From the NCBI GenBank assembly GCA_035771165.1, contig JAWNZC010000091.1, positions 1,076,501-1,140,500 on the forward strand: DNA of 64,000 nucleotides, read 5' to 3'. The position numbers and the translations under genes are program-made. This document shows, piece after piece, positions 56,263-64,000 of this stretch. The notes below the pieces were generated by a model. It saw nothing but the letters and a program-made list of their open reading frames with translations, was not told the DNA's origin and searched no databases. The stretch's first letter is position 1; the number at the start of each line of letters is the position of its first letter. Origin of the DNA: Paragorgia papillata (taxonomy: Eukaryota > Cnidaria > Anthozoa > Scleralcyonacea > Coralliidae).

Positions 56263-58293
56263 CAGGGGCGGATCTAGGAATTTTGATAGGTTAGTCAAAG
56301 TTTCTGTGAACCCATATTTGTAGGGGGGTCTGGGATCTCTGAAATGGCATTTCCTGCATTCTGACAGCACATTTGAGCAAAATTCCAAATGTTTTAAAAC
56401 ATTTTTTTAATGGACATTTTATCATTTTCAAGAAACATTTTATATAAATTGGACTTTGATATTTTCTTGTTGTCTTAGAAACCTTGTGATAGTTTGCAAG
56501 TGTGTAAGGCTAAGTTTTTTCAGGAATGAGGGTGGGGTAAGTGGAAATCCAATAAACAGTAGAGAGATATGTGGTCACATTCTAATATTAAAAAGTTGGC
56601 TGTTTCGCTCTATGTCAAAGTTCATCAGCATGCCTAGGAAACACCAGTTACATTGTTTCAGTCAGTGAATCCAACATGGACAGCCTGACCAACATACAAG
56701 TGAAGGTGTATAAGCTGAATTTAACATTCTGCATAACCCAGAGCAAGGTGGGCTACCTTCCATGGCTGTTGAGCCCCACCTACCCAGAGCTGCCTGGCTT
56801 TCAAATGCCTGATACTTGCCTTTTAAACCTCAACCCAAGCAGACAATGTCTGGTTAGGAGTCAGGAGAAGCTTTTATTAATGACCGAAATGGACATTACA
56901 CGGACATAGACATAGAGGAGCTCAACTCTCTACATCATCCCGATCATTCTAACCCCCATCTAATATGCCACTACCCATCCCCCTACTAACCCATGTTACT
57001 ATATGAGCTGTCTGGTTTTCAGGCACCAGCAACCCAAGTCCAATTCCTGTCCAGTGCAATTATCAGATTAAAATTTCATAATAGCCACATGCGAGAAGAA
57101 TGTTTACTTGATGGATAACGATAATACATGGAAATTTGTAGAAATGTCATGTAGATATTTATTGCTTAGCTTTTGATCTGTTTCCCCAGGCCCAGACCTT
57201 ATTACTTATATGTTTAAAAGTTATATGTTATTACTTAATGTATAATACTGTATGTTATATACTGTATATAGACAATCAACTGACTTCTAATATGAACTGA
57301 GGACGAATGTATTATGTAAACTACTGTGGAAAGGCAATCTGACTCTGCATCATGATTATGACATACTAGTGAGTATCTAGAATTGAAACACTACCTAAGT
57401 AGTGTTTATAGTACTACATGAAGCATTGGTTTATACCAGTGTGCTCAACGCAGATTATGCTAATATGGAACGGATATCAACAAAGGTTAGGGAAGTAACA
57501 TGACAACAGACTAACATCGATATTGAATCCATATTGATGAACTACTGTACCTATAAGCTTACCTTAGAGCGACATATGGCTTACTCTAGCTTGTCCGCCT
57601 TCATGTGTTGTGGCAAATAGACCGTCTCAGCACCGATGTCTTCCCAATCTTGGGGAAATGCTCTCCGGCCGCCAGTACTCGACAAACACTGATTCTCGCA
57701 GACAAATCAACATACAATTGCCGCAAAAGAACATCATCGCTGCTTTCTAAAACACACAACGCACGATCTAACAAGCTAGCTTGTAGAAGCCATGAATCGA
57801 TCGAACAGAATTAGACTGAATGAAGACCTAGCTTGGAGACCGCATTTTGCAGGCTTCCGGTTAGGCATACTTTCGGCAAAGCAATCAACCAATCAGATTC
57901 AACGATTTGCCTCGTTTTGGCCAATCACAATGGGTAAATCGGCCTAAATCCTGCAAAAATCTAAACCAGTCAGCGCTCGCGATTTGGCTGTTTTGGACCA
58001 ATGAGAATGGCTAAATCGGCCTAAATCCTGCAAGATTCTAAACCGGGATTGGCTAAATCGGTCTAAATCCTGCAAAACACCTAAACCAGTCAGCGCTCGC
58101 AATTTATCTGGTTTGGACCAATCAGAATATCTAAATCTGCCCAAATCCTGCAAAAGTCTAAGCCAGTCAGCCCTCGCAATTTTTCTTGTTTAGACCAATT
58201 AGTAAGTTAATATATGATGATATTTATAATTATTTCTTAACAATTTTCACCTTAGTCATCTGACTTATTTGACTAACGCTAAATCCGCCCCTG
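56263..58293. mobile_element. Non-autonomous hAT-type element (about 2 kb) inside the PLE 3' region
   Basis: Ends are CAGGGGCGGATCTAG and (reverse complement) CAGGGGCGGATTTAG, with gttagtcaaa inside both. The 5-base word tcatg lies on both sides. The oppositely oriented PLE copy at 58.7 kb has the uninterrupted site (acttcatactttgtattttg), proving insertion. There is no transposase. An 80-bp tandem array fills 57868-58195. Short frames at 56456-56909 have no recognised product. Confidence 0.8.
57868..58195. repeat. About 80-bp tandem repeat, four to five units
   Basis: Units read ctaaatcggcctaaatcctgcaaa..ctaaaccagtcagcgctcgc..ttt..tg.tttggaccaatcagaat. One unit is shortened to 40 bases. CCAAT-type words recur once per unit. 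Confidence 0.85.
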
Positions 58294-58380
58294 TCATGCT
58301 TTGTATTTTGCTCTATCTATATATGGTATTGAGCACTGTAACATTTCGTGAACCAAAACTCTCTCTCTATATATATATAT

Positions 58381-58540
58381 AGTTCAATCTACAGACACGG
58401 TGTTTCGCTGTACAACAGCTCATCAGTGTAGCTTGGAACAATCTGAATGAATTTCACCAATTACTTATACACATGCGATCGTCGGTGACAACCGCATGTG
58501 GGAAAGCATCGGTGAAATACATTCAGATAGCGTGAAGTGC
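58381..58540 (-). repeat. 160-bp hammerhead unit, minus copy
   Basis: It is the reverse complement of 59630-59789 with a single difference that I can see in 160 bases. (AT)n flanks both sides. It lies directly after the common 3' end of the PLE copies (cgtgaaccaaaac). Confidence 0.9.
58389..58431 (-). ncRNA. Hammerhead ribozyme (full core), minus strand
   Basis: It is identical to the plus-strand ribozyme at 59739-59781. On the minus strand: stem I CTACA/TGTAG, core CTGATGA, stem II GCTGT/ACAGC with loop TGT, GAA, stem III ACA/TGT with loop CCG, and a GTC cleavage triplet. Confidence 0.8.
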
Positions 58541-58551
58541 GCATGGGCCCA

Positions 58552-58658
58552 TATATATATCTATATATCTATATATCTATATATCTATATATCTATATAT
58601 CTATATATCTATATATCTATATATCTATATATCTATATATCTATATATCTATATATCT
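58552..58658. repeat. (TATATATCTA)n microsatellite
   Basis: About eleven 10-base units in a row between the minus hammerhead unit and the 3' end of the minus PLE copy. Confidence 0.95.
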
Positions 58659-58749
58659 AAGTTTTGGTTCACGAAATGTTAGAGTGCTCAATACCATATA
58701 TAGATAGAGCAAAATACAAAGTATGAAGTATAGTTTTACCTTAAAGTCT

Positions 58750-58790
58750 TCGCTACCAGAGGTTTCACCCTAAACGGGATCATCAGGTGA
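58750..58790 (-). ncRNA. Decayed hammerhead-like fold, minus PLE copy
   Basis: It has the same layout as 56196-56236. Stem I is TCAC with GCGA, so one pair is lost (A-C). Stem II CCC/GGG, GAAACC and GGT are kept, with loop TCT in stem III. It has the same U-U at the base of stem II. Probably inactive. Confidence 0.5.
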
Positions 58791-59410
58791 CTGAAAAATA
58801 TCGGTTAGTGGGCTGCTTAAATGCGTTAGTTGGGGCGTGGGTGGGGGCGTCGAAACGTCCGGCGCATTCATTTGGAGCGTGGGTGTGGGCGTCGAAACGT
58901 TGCGCGCATTCCTTTGATTGTTTAGGTTGTTGATCCGAAATCTGTTTTTGTGCCGACACGTCGAAACTATTTCTGATCTTTTGTTTAGTAAGAGTTGTTT
59001 GTCTGCCTTCATGATGAAAAGTTTTTCGTCCAAACATAAATTGAATCTTTTTGATCCTCCCGTGTAAGAAATTGAGTGTTTTAGTATAGACCAGGTTATG
59101 TCGAAACTTTGGTTTTTTTCTTTTAGATTACAAATGTATTTCGAAAGTTCCGTCTCATTTGAATACTTTTTATTCTGGAAAGATTTAGTATTGTTACGAT
59201 ATCGCTCTTTAAATGTACTTGCTGTCATGCCAATGTATTGCTTAGTGATGTTATTGTTGCTTATGGAAATAGATGCCTTGTATACTATGTTGTTTGTCAT
59301 GCATTGCCCACGTAGGGGGCAATAATCCTTAATCCTGCAATTGCAACTGCTTGTAACTATGCTTCGTGGCTTGCTTTTCCTGATTGTGCGTGAATTATGA
59401 AGTTCGCATG
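58770..59410 (-). pseudogene. Penelope-like element, GIY-YIG half only (minus strand)
   Basis: The minus-strand frame matches the 54.9-kb copy from IRKSKP onward: CNCRIKDYCPLRGQC, KQYIGMTAS, NNTKSF (His replaced by Asn in the H-x-KSF motif), LCLDEK and the low-complexity tail PTPQLTHLSSP. It is truncated on its 5' side at about 59410, where the following 20 codons of the open frame are unrelated. It lies tail to tail with the plus copy. Confidence 0.88.
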
Positions 59411-59457
59411 TCATGAAACGAACCAGATCGCGATTTATCCTTCTCACTACCGTCTGA

Positions 59458-59530
59458 GTCCCAGTAGCTCAGTCGGTAGAGCGTCTGTCTAGAAATCAGA
59501 AGGTCGCGGGTTCGAATCCCGTCAGGGATA
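59458..59530 (+). tRNA. tRNA-like gene with AGA anticodon, followed by a hairpin
   Basis: The cloverleaf folds well. The acceptor is GTCCCAG/CAGGGAT (one A-A), the D arm GCTC/GAGC, the anticodon arm TCTGT/TCAGA with loop CTAGAAA and the T arm GCGGG/CCCGT. Both internal promoter boxes are intact. AGA would read serine codons, but the variable loop has five bases and not the long arm of tRNA-Ser, so it is more likely a tRNA-derived repeat. A hairpin (59530-59549, 7 bp, loop CATTTT) follows, and the bases before it (TCTGAGT) could also pair with ACTCAGA. Confidence 0.55.
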
Positions 59531-59629
59531 CTCAGACATTTTTCTGAGTATAAAGCTTGAGAACAAATTTTACTCACATTACACCAAGCTACAATTTCAA
59601 CTAACATATATATATATATATATATATAT

Positions 59630-59785
59630 GCACTTCACGCTATCTGAATGTATTTCACCGATGCTTTCCCACATGCGGTTGTCACCGACGATCGCATGTG
59701 TACAAGTAATTGGTGAAATTCATTCAGATTGTTCCAAGCTACACTGATGAGCTGTTGTACAGCGAAACACCGTGTCTGTAGATTG

Positions 59786-59789
<4 letters not shown>
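59630..59789 (+). repeat. 160-bp hammerhead unit, plus copy
   Basis: It is flanked by (AT)n on both sides. Left arm 59642-59677 (atctgaatgtatttcacc...cacatgcg) and right arm 59693-59729 (cgcatgtg...ggtgaaattcattcagat) are complementary, giving a rod-like fold. The hammerhead follows on its 3' side. There is no coding capacity. Confidence 0.9.
59739..59781 (+). ncRNA. Hammerhead ribozyme (full core), plus strand
   Basis: Stem I is CTACA (59739-59743) with TGTAG (59777-59781). The core CTGATGA is 59744-59750. Stem II GCTGT/ACAGC (59751-59755, 59759-59763) is perfect with loop TGT. GAA is 59764-59766. Stem III ACA/TGT has loop CCG, and the cleavage site is after C59776 (GTC triplet). Every invariant core position is present. 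Such small ribozymes are known in Penelope-like elements and animal retrozymes. The 5-bp stem I with a bare end fits the closed-circle or tandem form. Confidence 0.85.
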
Positions 59790-59826
<37 letters not shown>

Positions 59827-59839
59827 CTATTTTGTAAAG

Positions 59840-59924
<85 letters not shown>
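59790..59924. repeat. Two (AT)n runs around an inverted PLE-junction copy
   Basis: AT runs at 59790-59823 and 59846-59924 flank aggctattttgtaaagtaatt, which is the reverse complement of 54789-54816. This marks the right edge of a roughly 5-kb inverted arrangement. Confidence 0.85.
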
Positions 59925-59927
<3 letters not shown>

Positions 59928-59940
59928 TCAATTTGGGTGC

Positions 59941-60012
59941 TGACCTGTAGCTTAGTCGGTAGAGCGTCGGACTAGTAACCAAAGGTCGTGGGTTCGAATC
60001 CCAGCCGGACCA
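59941..60012 (+). tRNA. tRNA-like sequence (AGT loop), followed by a perfect hairpin
   Basis: Box A (tagcttagtcgg) and box B (gggttcgaatcccag) are kept and the D arm folds. The acceptor has three mismatches and the anticodon stem is poor, so it is a pseudo-tRNA or SINE head. An 8-bp perfect hairpin AAGTAGAG/CTCTACTT with a TTTT loop follows (60012-60031). Confidence 0.45.
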
Positions 60013-60108
60013 AGTAGAGTTTTCTCTACTTCTCCGGTATGGTTTGTCACTCGGAGTAACACCTTATTATTATCATTATTCTCCACCCGGGTTCACCGTA
60101 TTCCATAG

Positions 60109-60109
<1 letters not shown>

Positions 60110-60144
<35 letters not shown>

Positions 60145-60559
60145 TATATATAGATAAATGTGTTGATAACAAGTATCGAGTACAAAATTATACGGGTAGA
60201 GTGCTCAATGCCGAAGTAGAGCGACAACATCAAAACACAAGTTTGAGTTACTTCATAAGAACTTTATTCACAACAAATTTGTTTGACATATTAGCTACGT
60301 TTATACTCGTTAACGAAACTACACAAGTACGGACATCGTTTGAATTTGAATTTAATTAATAATACTTTAACAGCGTAATCTCGTCAGCATCATATAGTTG
60401 CTGTTATCAGTGAGGTCGCTGAACCTAAGAACGGGCCTGTACCTCAAAATTTAGTTTCTTTTTACAGTTTTTTGATATTATATTATACCTTTTATACACC
60501 CTAACCTTAGTGGGCGTAAGTCCGACGTGTATAGGTTTAACTAGGAAAATCATTCAAGT
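60110..60559. other. AT microsatellite and spacer
   Basis: (AT)n at about 60110-60147, then unremarkable sequence without a supported gene. Confidence 0.5.
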
Positions 60560-60960
60560 TCATTTCACTTTACTACAGTACACAAAACTATATTTAGAAT
60601 AATTCTAACTTTGCTATATATTTATAAAAATGGCTCTTAACAGTCCCTTAAATTCTTTTGTTATTTAGGTTTTTCAAATCCAATGGATTTTAATGGAGAA
60701 AGTAAGTTCCTTCTATTTATATTTGCTTCACACTTCTTGCCTTGTAAGTTGTCATAGTGTTGCAAATAGTTCCTGGCAGTGCAAATTTTAAAATACACTA
60801 TAAATTAAATAATAGTATACATTTAACAGGTTAATTCATTTGTAGGTGCTAGCAGAGAGCTTTTACAGGGCAGGCTTACCACTGCATTACATTCTTAACT
60901 TTTTCCGCTTTAAAGGAGTGCTGATGGTTAACTTTCTCCACTTTAAAGGAGTGCTGATGC
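60560..60960 (+). repeat. Microexon-bearing duplicated segment, copy 3
   Basis: It aligns to copy 2 from cattt.actttactacagtacac through the microexon and ttgcttcacacttcttgccttgtaagttg. Candidate exon 60669-60701 (tatttag / GTAAGT) encodes FSNPMDFNGE. Its last part (accactgcattacattcttaac, gtgctgatgctg) also matches 49810-49860. Confidence 0.6.
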
Positions 60961-61396
60961 TGTTTGTGGCAATTTAAGGGAAACAAGGCTTCATGTTTCT
61001 TTCGTATTTAAATAGATACTAAAAATTAGAGTAAAATCTGACCGCCGAGGAGTTCAGAGACTTTCTACTGGCATTGAACTATAAAGAAATAACGTTTTGG
61101 GCAGTTATACTGGCAAGTCTATATCAACTAAAACTAGAAATACGTGAACGCAACCCCCTCACCCGCGCGTGCCAGTCATAGCATGTTGTGGCACACATAA
61201 TATTGGTTTTATTAATAAAATATGTATGCATACTAATCGTAACAGTAATATCATAAAACCATCAACGCACTGCTTGCCCAACCTGACACTACGTATTCAA
61301 TGACAAACTTGAACATTTTTTAAAACTTTATAATAGTTCTGTAAATCATTATTGATAAAAGAAACTTACTTTTGACAGTTCATGTATCTCATGCTG

Positions 61397-62038
61397 TCAA
61401 GTTAAAATACGGCTACATTTTCCAAGTTTATATAACAAATACAACAAGTCCTTCTTAACGTGGCCCATTTTTCCGCATCTCCAACATCTTTTTCCTAAAA
61501 TTGAAAAAATTTTAATTCTTAAGCCCTTATCAAACGAGAATGCAAGTCATCGCAAGTTGGTAGTCCGAATTTCTGTGGCGGTCGTTTGAACACCCAAATT
61601 AACAAAATAAAGGTTTTATGAGTGTTTTAAACAAGTTTTAACTTTGTCACGGTACATGATATTTTCGGGAAACTATTCAGAGCGGCTAACTGAAATAGCG
61701 TGACTGCCAACTTGCGATGACTTACGTTCTCGTTTGATTAGGGCTTTAAATTACAGTCGTGCTGCCAGTAGTTGCACATTAAGCAATACCAAGCAGTTTG
61801 GGACAATTATTTCTCTCCTCATCTGTATTTTTCCCCCAAAAAATGTAAAACGTACTTTTTGCATCTCTGTTATATTCTGTTAGAAAAGAAAAAAAGAAAT
61901 ATTACTTCTATAATCTATTCACTGTCAGCAATGTTTCATATATAGTAACTCTACAGTATATTGATGATATCACAAAAAACTTACTCTTTTCACATTCAAA
62001 GGCCTTATGGCCAGGTTCATTGCAAATGTGACAAAGAC
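61397..62038 (-). CDS. 3' exons of a zinc-knuckle protein
   Basis: Exon 61985-62038 (acceptor cacatag, donor GTAAGT) encodes CHICNEPGHKAFEC. Exon 61397-61494 (acceptor caattttag) starts in phase and encodes CWRCGKMGHVKK, then a short tail to a TGA at 61397-61399. The joined codons stay open (EKRKRCWRC). The first knuckle is a full CCHC. The second keeps C, C and H but has no final Cys. CCHC knuckles bind single-stranded nucleic acid. Host RNA-binding protein or a retroelement Gag-like exon are both possible. Upstream exons are not identified. Confidence 0.5.
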
Positions 62039-62429
62039 CTATGTGAAACAAAAGTGCAAAACATTAATTATTGATTAATTTTTCTCGCTTTTAAATGTAT
62101 GGAATGTAAGAATTAATCAACATACTGTATATTTGTGTTTGTTCTAAATTTTACCTTTTCTTTTATTTTTGCTCTCTTTTTGCTCTTTAGTAAGATATCC
62201 GATAAACAAAAAGATAATATAATTATTTTTTTAAAAATTATATTTGTAAAAGAAAATAATTCACACCCTACCAGGTTTTTTATTGTTTCGCTGCTGTTTT
62301 GTGTCTGTTTAAAAGAAAATAGTGTGTCATAAAGTGTTAATTCCCATGTAGACATTTTCGAAGATTGTAAGAATATATACTGCCAAATGTGTAGGAATTA
62401 CACACCAACACACAATACATATCACACAT

Positions 62430-64000
62430 ATGCTACTTCTAAAATTTTACCTTTTTTCTCAATTTTTTCTTCTTCTTTTTTTCCTAGTGTATGGAAATGC
62501 AATGAGTGAAATGAAATACAGGAGTGGGGGTAGACAGACACAGATAGACATGTTGCTGGTTAGAAAAGCACAGTGGAAACTTGTCAACGACGTGAAAGTC
62601 ATCCCAAGCGAAACAGTGGCCTTACAACACAAGCCCCTGGTGGCGACACTCCAGCTCAGAAGGTTCCAGAAAAGAGAGCTCTGCTCAACAGAAACGAGGA
62701 TTAGATGTGGAAAGCTGTGTGGCCCCAAGGGCATTATGTTTAAACAGAAAGCCCTTGCGAACACTCCGCTGATTGAGCCCATTATGTCTGCACAAACAGA
62801 ATGGATGACGCTGAAGACAGCCTTGGTTGAAGCAGCGGAAGAGGTATGTGGCAGGGCCAAGTATGGCAAAAAACCTGACAGAGAGGAGTGGTGGTGGAAT
62901 AGTACTGTGCAGAGTGCAGTGGAGAGAAAGAAGGTGACAAGGAAAGAATTGGAACTACGACCTTCGGTGCAGGCGCGAGGATTATAAGCAAGCGAGTAAC
63001 GAGGCGAAGAAGGCAGTGCGACAAGCAAAGGATGAAGCGAAGAACGAGTTATATGATGAACTGGAGACGAGGCCAGAAGTTGCCCGAAAAAAGATTTACA
63101 AGCTGGCAAAGGAGAGAAGAGGTGCGGAAGAAGACAATATAGCGTCACCTTTCATCAACAACGATAGAGGACAGCTCATTGTGAATGGTCCAGGTGTCAA
63201 GGATAGGTGGAAGGAGTATTTTGGAAAGTTATTAAACGAAGAGAACCCGTTTAGCGCCGAGATACCAACAACACCAGCAAATGTCGCACCACAACCAGAC
63301 ATTTCGCTGGAGGAAGTGAAGAAGGCAATCTCGAAGATGAAGTGTGGGAAGGCACCTGGACCCGACGAGGTGAACTTAGAGATGATACTGGCACTTGGAA
63401 ACGAGGGTGTACTATGGGTACACAGAGTGATGCAAGCAATTTGGAAGGAAAAACGAGTACCTGATGACTGGCTGGAATCCATTTTGGTTCCGATCTTTAA
63501 GAAGAAAGGAAACATACACGAGTGCGGTAACTACCGAGGAATAAAGTTATTATCACAGCTCATGAAGTGTCTGGAGAGGATAATGGACGCCAGAATTAGA
63601 CTGTATGTTCACGAGCAATTGGGAGAGGAACAATTTGGTTTTCGACAAGGTCGTGGCACCACCGATGCACTCTTCATCTTGAGACAGCTGATGGAAAGGA
63701 AGCTGGAATTTGGCCAAGACAGTTATTGGTGTTTCTTGGACCTAGAGAAGGCGTATGATAAGATCAACAGACAGATGATCGCACCGATTTTGAGGCTCTA
63801 TGGAGTCCCAGAAGAAATCATCACTATGGTTACAGCATTGTACCGTACACCAACAACCAGAGTTAGAACATGCTTCGGGAAGACAGATGCCTTTGAAGTG
63901 AATGTTGGGCTGCACCAGGGCTCTGCCCTAAGTCCACTGATTTTCATCATCATCTTGGACTATATCAGCAGAAGATGCCCATCAAGTCGTGGAAAGAAGC
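62430..64000 (+). CDS. RTE-type LINE, end of endonuclease and reverse transcriptase (runs off the window)
   Basis: From about 62505 the frame reads YRSGGRQTQIDMLLVRK and HKPLVATLQL, the C-terminal end of an AP-like endonuclease. It stops at 62987. Frame one takes over at about 62938 with NWNYDLRCRREDYKQASN (a frameshift) and is then open to the window end. The linker GKAPGPDEVN leads into RT motifs: NYRGIKLLSQLMK, EEQFGFRQGRGTTDALF, CFLDLEKAYDKI and GLHQGSALSPLIF. The active-site box lies beyond the edge. The 5' half of the endonuclease is missing, so the copy is truncated as well as frameshifted. Confidence 0.88.

Noticed and set aside
59458..59530. Functional tRNA-Ser(AGA)
   Set aside because: The cloverleaf is good but the long variable arm of serine tRNAs is missing, and the unit resembles other tRNA-derived repeats here.
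1..64000. CRISPR arrays, bacterial operons or phage genes
   Set aside because: No evenly spaced identical repeats with unique spacers, no ribosome-binding sites and no compact gene strings. All evidence is eukaryotic.

Overview
The window looks like repeat-rich nuclear DNA of an invertebrate animal. It has split genes with GT/AG introns, many classes of eukaryotic mobile element, tRNA-derived SINEs, AT-rich spacers and long simple repeats. It contains no bacterial operons, Shine-Dalgarno sites or phage modules. The mix of Penelope-like elements (PLEs) with GIY-YIG endonucleases, animal-type CACTA/EnSpm transposases, DUF4371 hAT transposases, BEL/Pao, CR1/L2 and RTE LINEs and hammerhead ribozymes fits a cnidarian (perhaps an anthozoan) best. 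That placement is inference.

Layout. 0-2 kb: a 5'-truncated, frameshifted PLE whose 5' end is a hairpin. 2.5-13.6 kb: a very long hAT-type element (14-bp inverted termini, imperfect 8-bp target duplication) with a DUF4371 transposase at its left end (two in-frame stops), a decayed multi-frame gene ending in a C2H2 finger and a SAP-like motif, and an unrecognised 248-aa reading frame. 14.8-16.7 kb: a tRNA-like sequence and a broken CACTA transposase. 18.0-18.9 kb: two different satellite blocks. 19.2-19.9 kb: a LINE tail. 20.7-21.0 kb: a MITE. 21.4-26.4 kb: a second, minus-strand CACTA transposase gene with upstream exons. 27.8-28.2 kb: a MITE. 28.9-30.5 kb: a three-exon P-loop protein gene of unknown function. 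31-33 kb: simple repeats and the 3' exons of a minus-strand gene.

35.6-54 kb: a plus-strand gene for a tyrosine-recombinase-like (Crypton-like) protein, with exons at 38.1, 38.8, 40.0, 41.6 and 49.2 kb. Box I is in the 41.6-kb exon and the remaining catalytic motifs are in the 49.2-kb exon. A complete BEL/Pao retrotransposon (42.6-48.8 kb), itself hit by a SINE, separates these two exons. LINEs occupy the flanking introns. The gene carries a 16-bp tandem duplication that shifts the frame and an in-frame stop, so this copy is probably dead. Downstream are three same-strand copies of a segment holding a 33-34-nt candidate acidic microexon.

54.8-59.9 kb: a tail-to-tail inverted pair of PLE copies inside a larger inverted repeat, with AT microsatellites at the joints, a non-autonomous hAT insertion, and two inverted 160-bp units. 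Each unit is self-complementary and carries a hammerhead ribozyme with every core nucleotide in place. Weaker hammerhead-like folds lie just after the PLE reading frames. This resembles what is known of PLE-associated hammerheads and animal retrozymes, and is the most interesting part of the window. 61.4-62.0 kb: minus-strand exons with two zinc knuckles. 62.4-64.0 kb: an RTE-type LINE running off the window edge.
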